64,000 bases of DNA from Bowmanella pacifica (GTDB lineage: Bacteria > Pseudomonadota > Gammaproteobacteria > Enterobacterales > Alteromonadaceae), in NCBI RefSeq assembly GCF_014645355.1, contig NZ_BMLS01000001.1:868001-932000 (forward strand), read 5' to 3'. Shown one piece after another: positions 35,901 through 44,337 of this stretch. The notes under the pieces were generated by a model, which ran no database searches, was not told the DNA's origin, and was given only the letters and a program-made list of their open reading frames with translations. The position numbers and the translations under genes are program-made. Numbering within the stretch: position 1 is the first letter of the stretch; the number at the start of each line of letters is the position of its first letter.

Positions 35901-37887
35901 TGCGGATGCCGTTTGGAATAGTTTTAAAGCGCAATGCAAAATTAGCTCAGATCAAGGTGTGTGGTTGGAGCCGGATAAGGGCATATTTGTTGCTGATGAT
36001 GGTAAGACAAAAGAACTATTTGCTGATGATCCATCAGTGTATTTCACGTGGTCGAATGCAACAGAGTTTTACAATTTTTTCGAGCAAATCGGGGTTAGAA
36101 AGGCCTCTGAGTTCATTGATGTGCAGATTGGTCATATCTTAAACGGAAAAGTGATCGGTGATCCTCAAATCGCAATACCCGCAAAAAAGGCTATTTGTTA
36201 CTACATTGCAGACCATTTCAGCCATGATGATGAACTTGCGGATAAATTATGCACGTTTTTTCATTCAACAGAACAGTTCTGTGAGCAACTAACTGTTAAA
36301 TACACATTGGCCGCTAAACACTACGTTGAAGTGACAACCGAATTGGGATTTTATGATGCTGTTGGTGGTTCTTTAATACTGGTGGAAAAGCACGAGATTG
36401 CTGACATTAAAGACGAATTAGCTTTAAGTATTGCTCGAACGTTTTTTGGCAAAAAGGCAGCTCAACACGAGAAATATCTTCGTGTATTTATTGATATTGA
36501 ATCCGAAAATCGCTTAGCAAGTGTCTTGAAAAAAGAGGGGTTAGAGCTTGATGCTGAAAAGAGGGAACGTTTGGAGGCTATTTTTGACTCATCGAAACTA
36601 GCCGATGGGGTAATTGTAACGGAAGATAATGATGAAGTAGTTCAGTCGAGTGATAACGGCGAAAAAGTACATTCATCTGAAGAATTCTATGATCAGCAAG
36701 TGGAATCGGACCCAGTAGCGACTGGAAGTGAATATCTTGATGAAGAATGCCATGATTCAATAGAGAATGATGACACATGTGTTGTTGAGATAATTGAATA
36801 CTCTTCAGATGAATTTGATGATGAAGACGCAGTCCCCATTTCAACGATTCCTGCTACAGACAATTCTGATAACCCAACCAAAATTGATGATGCTGAGTTG
36901 TTTGATGAGTTCGAGTACGAGGATTCATCCTTCAATTCGGGACGAATAGATTCGGCACAGCCACACGTACCCTCAGTATCTACAGGTCAAACGTTACTAT
37001 CCAACAATGGTAGTGGCGAGACTCCGAAACGTGAGGTTTTATCGCTTAAGCCGAAAAGAGAATCTAGCAGACAGTCAAAAACACACGACGAAAATGGCAA
37101 ATACGGTCCTTCTAGTAGGAGTGCTTCGAATTCACCTCGAACAAGCGCATCACCAGTCGGCTATCGGCTGTTTAGCTATGTTGAAAGCGAAGAAACCCAT
37201 GATCGTTCAGACAAAGTAGAACGAGATGATATTAACTTTGGTAATAAAGCCGAGTTATATGTAAAGCAATGGTTGGATGAACAAGGCTTCAAAAATATTG
37301 AATTACTTGGCGGGGTAAACAAAGGATTTGATATCCAAGCAGCCGATCCCTCTACCGGTGAATTAGTGTTTGTTGAGGTAAAAGGTCAGCGCGGGGCTTG
37401 GAATAGAACAGGCGTTGCTTTGTCCAAATCTCAAATGGAAAAGTGTTTAGAAGAAGGCGACAGTTATTGGTTAGTGGTTGTAGAAAACTTACTTTCACAT
37501 CCGAAACTTCATAAGTTTGTTAACCCTGCACGTTTGATTGATCGATATTACTTCGATGCTAATTGGGCGAAAGTTGCAAGTCTTTTGACAACAGTAGCGT
37601 CCAAAGAAATTGATTTGGATGATCTGTTTTTCGATGAGGTAACAAAAAGCCTCTACCAAAAATTCCAGCGGCATCAACTAGCAATGCCGGAAGTGGGCTT
37701 TGAAATTTCAAATAGCCAGTTTGAGGTTATAGCTGAACTTGAGTTTGCATGGCCTGAATTACAGATCGGCGTCATTCTGGAAGAGCCAGAAGAACAAATT
37801 GATGGTTGGACCTTATATAGTGTGGAAGAAGTCGAAGCTGATATCAGCATCCTCATTCAAAAGATATCAGTAGCTAAGGAAGGTTAA
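32971..37887 (+). CDS. GHKL (sacsin/Hsp90-like) ATPase with C-terminal DUF3883 nuclease-like domain
   Basis: A 1638-residue protein. Residues about 40-350 form a GHKL/Bergerat ATPase: N-box ELIQNAEDN near 60, glycine motif YIGEKGIGFKSVF near 130, and IRAISSIGKSTK, as in sacsin and Hsp90. A long alpha-helical middle part follows. Residues about 1210-1340 are highly acidic and Ser-rich, a likely flexible linker. Residues about 1425-1545 match DUF3883, a PD-(D/E)xK-like fold: NKGFDIQ gives the Asp and VFVEVKGQRG the Glu-x-Lys. The last 65 residues (from PEVGFE, about 1573) resemble the end of the next protein in the operon. I infer an ATP-switched sensor or effector that nicks or cuts phage DNA. 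Start ATG 32971 follows AAGGAG. Confidence 0.82.
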   Translation: MDQRVFSAKSQIEQFKKDKYHFDPETGRCLLPEDAKSDYDNALKILSEQLYTKDIHFIFELIQNAEDNHYPQNSTPTLSFELLAHDPTNTADCKGCLVVRNNELGFELSNIRAISSIGKSTKANQKDAGYIGEKGIGFKSVFVVSPAPHIISNGFQIKFLKDDPKTGLGYIVPYWLDSNFSEYSKETGTTLLLPLQDRQGNQDSMFEKVQNELGKLSAELVLFLRKLKKVSIKTPNYFADYQLNKDGDYVELKVKSSSGESHSKYLLKSQRVAVPEASKSNLRENVTKRDISLAFPVDFELEESPLYCYLPTESDTGLPFLVNADFILNASREAIRQDLAWNSWMREEVATFAASTLGDILSTKGELSRWIWVPEQSSSAQHQYYWRIVAEKVINELTRTACIPTLSGRYLLPSEVLLLGQSFKFLKDWPMTILERLSKHLAYDEYGNISKISQKIGLQRFEKQHFLELIQALQTDDVLTDEQLIGALVEITSVTTGGYSRGYTQYKYRDNTEALRTCLIFKCDSGLQCAKYKNLYLPSSESHEVPILFNAKGESTKPNYIDRGFYSLIPEPVKTGIRNLFDVDEVHAISYLEQSVYAFLAENKTACLPESLEAVSKYLISNIEDLPEETVEQLSEVLPFKSTSGKWIFPKNHTRYVAPSSLFDAPNWKLIYQSKDEFQHIVELHEDYLNWEDEDLAQIFLESFQIDEFVRPFEIPVQGGSEVSARPKIFINGDYWKTESNRLAAYKWLYRVYENDEKVVSEYSNEAELGYFLLNHRWLLSTNDGFVKPSPLLHCFSESERSIFGNSLNYLKDSFTKVFAKKLGLVTEPTPKGFMDQIKASKETGHFDKTFLISAYESLSNWKDPGEAERIKRRLTQEQLIYLPEPKNEWISPQQATWEDKSDLGISFVGLSGYIPERLRYYFVDVLGVKGYHGLASYLAAYEEVSALNEKLSNKNLLRLNTIIRQLMHMMRSIDFSADAVWNSFKAQCKISSDQGVWLEPDKGIFVADDGKTKELFADDPSVYFTWSNATEFYNFFEQIGVRKASEFIDVQIGHILNGKVIGDPQIAIPAKKAICYYIADHFSHDDELADKLCTFFHSTEQFCEQLTVKYTLAAKHYVEVTTELGFYDAVGGSLILVEKHEIADIKDELALSIARTFFGKKAAQHEKYLRVFIDIESENRLASVLKKEGLELDAEKRERLEAIFDSSKLADGVIVTEDNDEVVQSSDNGEKVHSSEEFYDQQVESDPVATGSEYLDEECHDSIENDDTCVVEIIEYSSDEFDDEDAVPISTIPATDNSDNPTKIDDAELFDEFEYEDSSFNSGRIDSAQPHVPSVSTGQTLLSNNGSGETPKREVLSLKPKRESSRQSKTHDENGKYGPSSRSASNSPRTSASPVGYRLFSYVESEETHDRSDKVERDDINFGNKAELYVKQWLDEQGFKNIELLGGVNKGFDIQAADPSTGELVFVEVKGQRGAWNRTGVALSKSQMEKCLEEGDSYWLVVVENLLSHPKLHKFVNPARLIDRYYFDANWAKVASLLTTVASKEIDLDDLFFDEVTKSLYQKFQRHQLAMPEVGFEISNSQFEVIAELEFAWPELQIGVILEEPEEQIDGWTLYSVEEVEADISILIQKISVAKEG

Positions 37888-37892
37888 ATTAG

Positions 37893-40800
37893 ATGTTACC
37901 TAGTATTGTTAGCCGCCAAACCGAGCAAGCGATTCGTGCATTTTTACTGCACTCGTTTGAAATGAGTTCACCTCTGTTTTCCAGAACAAATCCATTTGGG
38001 GTTAACACTAATGTGATGGAAGATTTTTTGGAGGGAAAAGATAACCTCTCCAAAGGTCCATACATTTCAATGAGCTTACCCTTTAGACAGAGTCATTTAC
38101 CTAGGGATTACTTTAAAAACCTATACCTGCCATTTATACCCTATCAGCATCAAGCTAATGCATATGAGCGCCTGACTGCTGCAAAGCCTTTATCGACACT
38201 TGTTGCAACAGGCACGGGCTCTGGTAAAACCGAATGCTTTATGAATCCGGTATTAGATTATTGCGCTTCGATCAAAGACAAAGGCATCAAAGCGATAATT
38301 ATTTACCCCATGAATGCCTTGGCTACAGACCAAGCAAAACGATTCGCTAAAGCCATTTCGTCAAACGACGGTCTTAAGAACAAGGTCACGGTAGGTTTGT
38401 TTGTTGGTCAGGAAGACAGTGAAAAAAGCAAAGTCATGGGGCCTGATAAGGTCATTACTTGTAAGGATACATTACGGGAAAGCCCGCCTGACATTTTGAT
38501 GACAAATTACAAAATGCTGGATTTTTTGCTGCTCAGACCTAAAGACCAAGTTATCTGGAAGCACAATAAACCAGATAGTTTGCAATTTTTGATCGTTGAT
38601 GAATTACATACCTTTGATGGTGCGCAAGGGACGGATTTGTCTTGCCTTATTCGACGTTTGAAACATCGTTTAAGCGTTCCAAAAGATTACCTGACCTGTA
38701 TTGGCACCTCTGCAACCATTGGTGACAATTACGACGAGTTAATCGATTATGCCAAGGATATATTCGACTCTGATTTTGAATTGTCATCAGTTATTGCCGA
38801 AGACCGATACAGTGCAAAAGAATACTTATCCAAATATTCACTAGAATATTTTTCCTCACCAGACGAACAGGATGTTCCGAAATTTGAGGATTACGAGAGT
38901 CCTACGGACTACTTGAATGCGGCGATATTGGCGTGGTTTAAAAATGACCAGTTGTTGGTGACTCAACCACTTGATACAGATCTTGGCATTGAGCAACGGA
39001 TTCAACTGGGTAATGCAATTAAAACGCATCGTTTTTTCCATCGATTGTTGGATAAACTTAATGGAGCGATCTCGTCTATTGAATCTTTGAGTCAGGATTT
39101 ATTCGGATCTTCTGGAAGCGAAATAGAGCATCGCATTAATAGTATTGAGAGTTTTTGTGCTCTGGTTTCTTTAGCAAAAGAGCCGGTTCTTGAAGACGAG
39201 CAAGCAATTGCGATTAGAACAGCCCAAGGCAAACTGAAGCCAATCTTACCGTTACTGCAAGTAAGATATCAACTTTGGCTTCGAGAACTACGCAGGATGG
39301 TTGCCAGTGTTAAAGCTGTTCCAAAGCTGACATATAGTGATGACCTGACACAAATTGACTCTGATCTTAAATACTTACCGGTAATGCATTGTCGGGATTG
39401 TCACAATACCGGTTGGGGCGGAGTACTAGGAAACTCAGAGTCTCATATTAATGATGATTTAGCGCTGTTTTATCAGCTCTATTTTGATAAAAGACCAGAA
39501 GCGAACCTGATATTTCCGGTCAAAAAGTTTGATGATAAGTTAGCCAAGACAGGACGCTATCATAAATTATGTTCTCACTGTTTAAAGCTCAATAGCTTTG
39601 ATTCTAGTGCATCTCAATGCTCAAGTTGTGGGAACGACGAGCTGTTGCTGGTCTACATGCCAGATGACACCAAACGCCGAAATTTAGCTGATGGCGGCTC
39701 AGTATTGGTGGCAAATCATGACTGTCCGTTTTGCAATAGTGAGACTGGTCTTAGTGTTTTGGGTAGTCGAGCTGCTAGCTTGATCAGTGTGATGGCGCAT
39801 CAACTATTTGGTTCACACTTCAACGAAGATAAACAGCTCATCACCTTTAGTGACTCGGTTCAGGACGCTGCGCACCGAGCCGGGTTCTTTACCGCAAGAA
39901 CATACCCCTTACTCATTCGTAGTCTAGTCGCTAAAGTGATTGAAAGTGAGAAACCAAAAAGTATTTCGGAATTAGCCAATTCAGTACCTAACTATGCGCG
40001 AGCTTTATTTGAAGATGATGGTGCATTTGTTGGCACTTTCATTGCGCCAGACATGGAATGGCAGTCTCATTTTAAGGAATTAAAAGAAGCTAATGCGTTA
40101 CCCAAGAATACAAATTTACCGAAAAATGTGAAATCCAGACTAGCATGGGAAGTTATTAGTGAATTTGGTATCAAAGGTCATTTAGGGCGCTCACTATCCA
40201 AATCTAAATTTGCTTCACTCACCTTTAATCGAGACGTGCTAGACCAAGTCGCTACACGAGTTCATGCGACTTTATTGGAGGAAGTGACGGTACTCAGCAA
40301 TTTGAACATAAATCAGGTAGAACGATTTATTGTTACTTTCTTGCATTTATTGGCAACCAACGGTGGGATCGCGCATTACAGTTTAAAAAGTTATATCACA
40401 AATGCAGGGGACACGTACGTTCATAATAAAATTGGTGAAACCCGCCATTACATGCCTAGTTGGGGGAAACGATCCAGAAAACCACGATTTATAAGCGTAA
40501 AAAAAGTCTCTAATCACTTTGATTATTTAGCGAAAAAAAGCACTACAAGTTCGATTTATCTAATTTCATTGCTGAAAAATATCTTAGCTGACGATGAAGC
40601 TTTTGCGACGAGTTTTTCTGAGCTTATTTTCATCAGAATACTACATCAATTGAAGAAATCAGGGATCTTAGTTGCCAGTGATGTAAATGGCGAAGCTGTA
40701 TTTGGTTTAAATCCTGATGCCACTCTTGTTACGAGAGAACTGACGAAAGTGCAATGTTCAGACTGTGGTACACCATTAAACGTTGATACTCAGTTAGTTA

Positions 40801-43800
40801 ATTACTGGACAGAAGCACCTTGTTTGGTGCCAAGTTGTAGAGGACGATTTAAGCCTTCAAATTACCAAGAAAAACAATTGAAATGGAGTAACTTTGAATT
40901 AGTTCGTATCAATGGTTTTGAACATACGGGCCTTTTGGAACGGGATATAAGAGAGCGTGTCGAAAACTCTTTCATTAAAGGGCGGGACAAATGGGATATC
41001 AATTTGTTGTCCGCGACACCTACTTTGGAAATGGGGATAGATATTGGAGATTTATCCAGTGTCGCATTGTGCTCCGTTCCCCCTGCGCAGTCTAATTACC
41101 TTCAAAGAATAGGTCGTGCAGGTAGGCGTGACGGAAATGCATTCAATGTTACTTTTAGTGAAGGCAATTCTCACGACCTTTATTATTACCAAGAACCCTT
41201 AGATATGATGGCAGGCTCTGTTCAGCCTCCCGGCGTTTTCCTTAAAGCAAATGCTGTATTGGAGCGTCAGCTCACAGCATTTTGTTTTGATTCGTGGGTG
41301 AAAACGGGCGTGTCAGAAACCGAAATTCCGTTTAGCGTACGCGATCTGCTTAATTCTGTTGAGGGTAATCACACCCATTTGTTTCCCTACAATTTCTTTG
41401 ATTTTGTGACAAAGCATCAAGGTCAACTACTAGAAGAGTTCACAATGCTTTTCGACTCAATGGATGAAGATATTCAATCGTCATTGTCTGTCTTTTTACG
41501 GGGCAATAATGACGATCATATGTCCCTAAGTGGTCGTATTATTAACCGGATTACACAATTAGTTAATGATAGGAAAGGCCTTAAAAAACGCGTATCGACG
41601 ATTGATTCTGAATTAAGGAAATTGGAGAAAATTGTTGTTCAAGAAGCTGACCACAATGAAAAAGTTGAATTGTTGAACAACGAAAGAGCGGCCATACGAT
41701 CACTCATCCGACAAATGAACGGCAAGCAAACCCTTAACTTTTTCACTGATGAAGGTTTGTTACCTAATTACGCATTTCCTGAAGAAGGTGTCACTATTCG
41801 GTCTATCTTGTGGCGCAGAAAGGAGCAAGTTGAGTCGCACAAAGATGGTACTAAATTTCAACGAAACACATATGACTACGAACGGCCTGCGGCTTCGGCG
41901 CTTTCAGAGTTGGCTCCGGATAATCATTTTTATGCAGGAGGAAATAAGGTTGAGATTGAGCAAGTCGACCTCAGTGTCTCAACGGTTGAAACTTGGCGTG
42001 TCTGCAACAATTGTAATTACAGCGAAGATATTTATGTATCTGGCGACACATATAAAACCTGCCCAAAGTGTGACAGCGTAAATTGGAACGATAATGGCCA
42101 GCTCACTCAAATGCTTAAGCTTCGTCAGGTTTATGCGCGAACCAACGAACGAGACGCAAAGATAAGTGATGATGCTGACAACAGGGAACCTAAGTTCTAC
42201 AAACGGCAAATGCTTGTCAGTTATGATGATACGGATGTTCACTCTGCCTATAAAATTGATAACGAAGAAGTGGTATTCGGGTTTGATTTTGTTAAAAAAA
42301 TCAATATTAAAGATATCAATTTTGGTGTTCCCGATAATCAAGCCGAGCAAAGTTCGATTGCAGGTGATGAAGACTATCGAACGGGGTTTAAGGTTTGCAA
42401 CAAATGTGGGATGGTCAAGACAAAGAAGAGCAGAAGCTTTAAGCATGATTTGACCTGTGCCTACAATAAAAATCCTGAAACTGCGTTAGATGAGCAAAAC
42501 TTCATCGATTGCTTATACCTTTATCGTGAGTTGACTTCTGAAGCAGTGCGAATTTTATTGCCGGTTTCAAGCTATTCCATTAATTCCGCCAATGAAGCGA
42601 CCTTTGCAGCAGCAATACACCTTGGAATTAAGCTTTATTTCAAGGGAAGTATCGACCATATCAAAAGTACTATTTACAGCGAACCAGTGAACGCTGGAGA
42701 GGGGCGACGCTATTACTTGGTCATTTATGACACCGTACCGGGTGGAACAGGGTACTTAAAATCACTAATGGATGCTCCGGAAAATCTTTTGAACCTAATA
42801 GAAAAGTCGTTCCTAAAACTGGATTCGTGTTCATGCAATCAAGATCCAAGTAAAGATGGTTGTTATAAATGCATTTATGCCTATCGTGATCGTCAGCGTA
42901 TGCCGAAAATTTCAAGAGATTTGGCAAAGTCGCTTTTTCAAAAGATATTGGAAAGGCGAAATGAACTTGTTGAGATCGATACATTAAAGCAAGTAAATCC
43001 AAACTCGTTACTGGATAGCGAACTTGAGCATAAGTTTATTGACACTCTAAAAGCCTCGGGAAGACCGTGGAAAGTGAACAACGCCATCGTAAATGGAAAG
43101 AATGGTTATGTGTTGACTGTTGGACGAAATGAACAGATCACTCAGGCGTGGAAAATCGAACCACAAGTTGATTTAAACTGTGCAATGGGTGTCGAAATGG
43201 CTTGTCGGCCCGATTTTGTTTTCTGGCCAGTTAAAAACCAAGAGCATATTTTACCTATAGCGGTATTTCTCGATGGATATGAGTTTCACTGTGACAAGGT
43301 AGGAGAGGATACTGCAAAACGAAATGCTATTAGAGAATCAGGTAAATTTCTTGTCTGGACGTTGTATTGGGATGATTTGGAAAAATTAGATACAGCCCAT
43401 TTAAAAGAATATTTTGAGCTGTTCCAAAATAACAAGCTACGCAATATGTTTGGTAATGCTGAACGGCAATTGACAGGTAAAAATTATAATCAATGGAATG
43501 CAGTGATAAACAAGCGAAACAGTTTTCACTTGCTTTCAGACTTGTTGGCAGATCCCGTCACTTCCTCAGCACAACTGATGCATGCGGCATCAGTCCATGC
43601 ATTTTGTTGGCTAAATCCGATCAAAGGTATCAGCAGTAAAAATCCAGAGATAGTGCAGAAGTTGGAATTTGAACTAAAAGAGAATGCACCGTTTTATCGT
43701 ATCGAAGAGTTTTTACAAGAAGAAAATTTTTGGTTCGGCGGATTAATGGATTGTCTTGATAGCTCTGAACAACTTGTTGAATTAACTATTGCTCTACCTC

Positions 43801-44336
43801 TAATTAAGTTCACGCAAGCAAAGTTTAATCAGAGTCAGGCCGATTGCAGCTTTCTAATGAAAGCAATGAAGATCCACGTTTGTATTAATGATAATCAGCA
43901 TGACGACGTGCACTTCAAATCATCACTAATCGGGTATTGGAAGCTTTATAACACTTTGCAACTTTTGGATGATATTTCCTTCTGCTCAAAGAGTATGGTT
44001 GACGTTGATAACACCAAAAATGATGTGCCTGAAAACAACGTTACAAATGGTGTTTCTCATGAATGGGAAAGTATCATCGCGGAAACTGTTATTTCCGGTA
44101 ATGTTGAGCTGTTAAGCTCACTGGGAGACGTGATACCGGAAGTAGGCTACGAACTTGTAATAGATAACGAAGTTGTTGGTATGGCTGAATTGGCATGGGC
44201 CACTCAAAAAGTTGCGTTGTTTACAGAAGATGAAAGTGACGATGCAAATCTGTTTGAAGAGCAGGGCTGGTATTGCCTAAGTACCCCAATTAATACCGCT
44301 TTGATAGAAGAACTTAAAGAAAAACTGGGAGTTTGA
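37893..44336 (+). CDS. YprA/DruE-like giant helicase with DUF1998 and C-terminal nuclease-like region
   Basis: A 2147-residue SF2 helicase. Walker A ATGTGSGKTE lies near residue 106, the DELH box near 234 (VDELHTFDGAQGTD), TSAT motif III near 270 and the C-terminal helicase lobe near 1040-1080 (SATPTLEMGIDIG, QRIGRAGRRDGNAF). Zinc-finger-like Cys clusters sit near 499, 560-580 and 605, and again near 950 and 1370-1390. The DUF1998 region is near 1615-1665 (VPGGTGYL; CSCNQDPSKDGCYKC). After it comes a PD-(D/E)xK/Vsr-like stretch (RPDFVFWP, then AVFLDGYEFH and LVWTLYWDD, 1772-1830). The last 65 residues (from PEVGYE, about 2082) match the tail of the preceding protein. It is the DNA-translocating core of DISARM/Druantia-type systems, here with helicase and DUF1998 in one chain. 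Confidence 0.85.
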   Translation: MLPSIVSRQTEQAIRAFLLHSFEMSSPLFSRTNPFGVNTNVMEDFLEGKDNLSKGPYISMSLPFRQSHLPRDYFKNLYLPFIPYQHQANAYERLTAAKPLSTLVATGTGSGKTECFMNPVLDYCASIKDKGIKAIIIYPMNALATDQAKRFAKAISSNDGLKNKVTVGLFVGQEDSEKSKVMGPDKVITCKDTLRESPPDILMTNYKMLDFLLLRPKDQVIWKHNKPDSLQFLIVDELHTFDGAQGTDLSCLIRRLKHRLSVPKDYLTCIGTSATIGDNYDELIDYAKDIFDSDFELSSVIAEDRYSAKEYLSKYSLEYFSSPDEQDVPKFEDYESPTDYLNAAILAWFKNDQLLVTQPLDTDLGIEQRIQLGNAIKTHRFFHRLLDKLNGAISSIESLSQDLFGSSGSEIEHRINSIESFCALVSLAKEPVLEDEQAIAIRTAQGKLKPILPLLQVRYQLWLRELRRMVASVKAVPKLTYSDDLTQIDSDLKYLPVMHCRDCHNTGWGGVLGNSESHINDDLALFYQLYFDKRPEANLIFPVKKFDDKLAKTGRYHKLCSHCLKLNSFDSSASQCSSCGNDELLLVYMPDDTKRRNLADGGSVLVANHDCPFCNSETGLSVLGSRAASLISVMAHQLFGSHFNEDKQLITFSDSVQDAAHRAGFFTARTYPLLIRSLVAKVIESEKPKSISELANSVPNYARALFEDDGAFVGTFIAPDMEWQSHFKELKEANALPKNTNLPKNVKSRLAWEVISEFGIKGHLGRSLSKSKFASLTFNRDVLDQVATRVHATLLEEVTVLSNLNINQVERFIVTFLHLLATNGGIAHYSLKSYITNAGDTYVHNKIGETRHYMPSWGKRSRKPRFISVKKVSNHFDYLAKKSTTSSIYLISLLKNILADDEAFATSFSELIFIRILHQLKKSGILVASDVNGEAVFGLNPDATLVTRELTKVQCSDCGTPLNVDTQLVNYWTEAPCLVPSCRGRFKPSNYQEKQLKWSNFELVRINGFEHTGLLERDIRERVENSFIKGRDKWDINLLSATPTLEMGIDIGDLSSVALCSVPPAQSNYLQRIGRAGRRDGNAFNVTFSEGNSHDLYYYQEPLDMMAGSVQPPGVFLKANAVLERQLTAFCFDSWVKTGVSETEIPFSVRDLLNSVEGNHTHLFPYNFFDFVTKHQGQLLEEFTMLFDSMDEDIQSSLSVFLRGNNDDHMSLSGRIINRITQLVNDRKGLKKRVSTIDSELRKLEKIVVQEADHNEKVELLNNERAAIRSLIRQMNGKQTLNFFTDEGLLPNYAFPEEGVTIRSILWRRKEQVESHKDGTKFQRNTYDYERPAASALSELAPDNHFYAGGNKVEIEQVDLSVSTVETWRVCNNCNYSEDIYVSGDTYKTCPKCDSVNWNDNGQLTQMLKLRQVYARTNERDAKISDDADNREPKFYKRQMLVSYDDTDVHSAYKIDNEEVVFGFDFVKKINIKDINFGVPDNQAEQSSIAGDEDYRTGFKVCNKCGMVKTKKSRSFKHDLTCAYNKNPETALDEQNFIDCLYLYRELTSEAVRILLPVSSYSINSANEATFAAAIHLGIKLYFKGSIDHIKSTIYSEPVNAGEGRRYYLVIYDTVPGGTGYLKSLMDAPENLLNLIEKSFLKLDSCSCNQDPSKDGCYKCIYAYRDRQRMPKISRDLAKSLFQKILERRNELVEIDTLKQVNPNSLLDSELEHKFIDTLKASGRPWKVNNAIVNGKNGYVLTVGRNEQITQAWKIEPQVDLNCAMGVEMACRPDFVFWPVKNQEHILPIAVFLDGYEFHCDKVGEDTAKRNAIRESGKFLVWTLYWDDLEKLDTAHLKEYFELFQNNKLRNMFGNAERQLTGKNYNQWNAVINKRNSFHLLSDLLADPVTSSAQLMHAASVHAFCWLNPIKGISSKNPEIVQKLEFELKENAPFYRIEEFLQEENFWFGGLMDCLDSSEQLVELTIALPLIKFTQAKFNQSQADCSFLMKAMKIHVCINDNQHDDVHFKSSLIGYWKLYNTLQLLDDISFCSKSMVDVDNTKNDVPENNVTNGVSHEWESIIAETVISGNVELLSSLGDVIPEVGYELVIDNEVVGMAELAWATQKVALFTEDESDDANLFEEQGWYCLSTPINTALIEELKEKLGV

Positions 44337-44337
44337 T

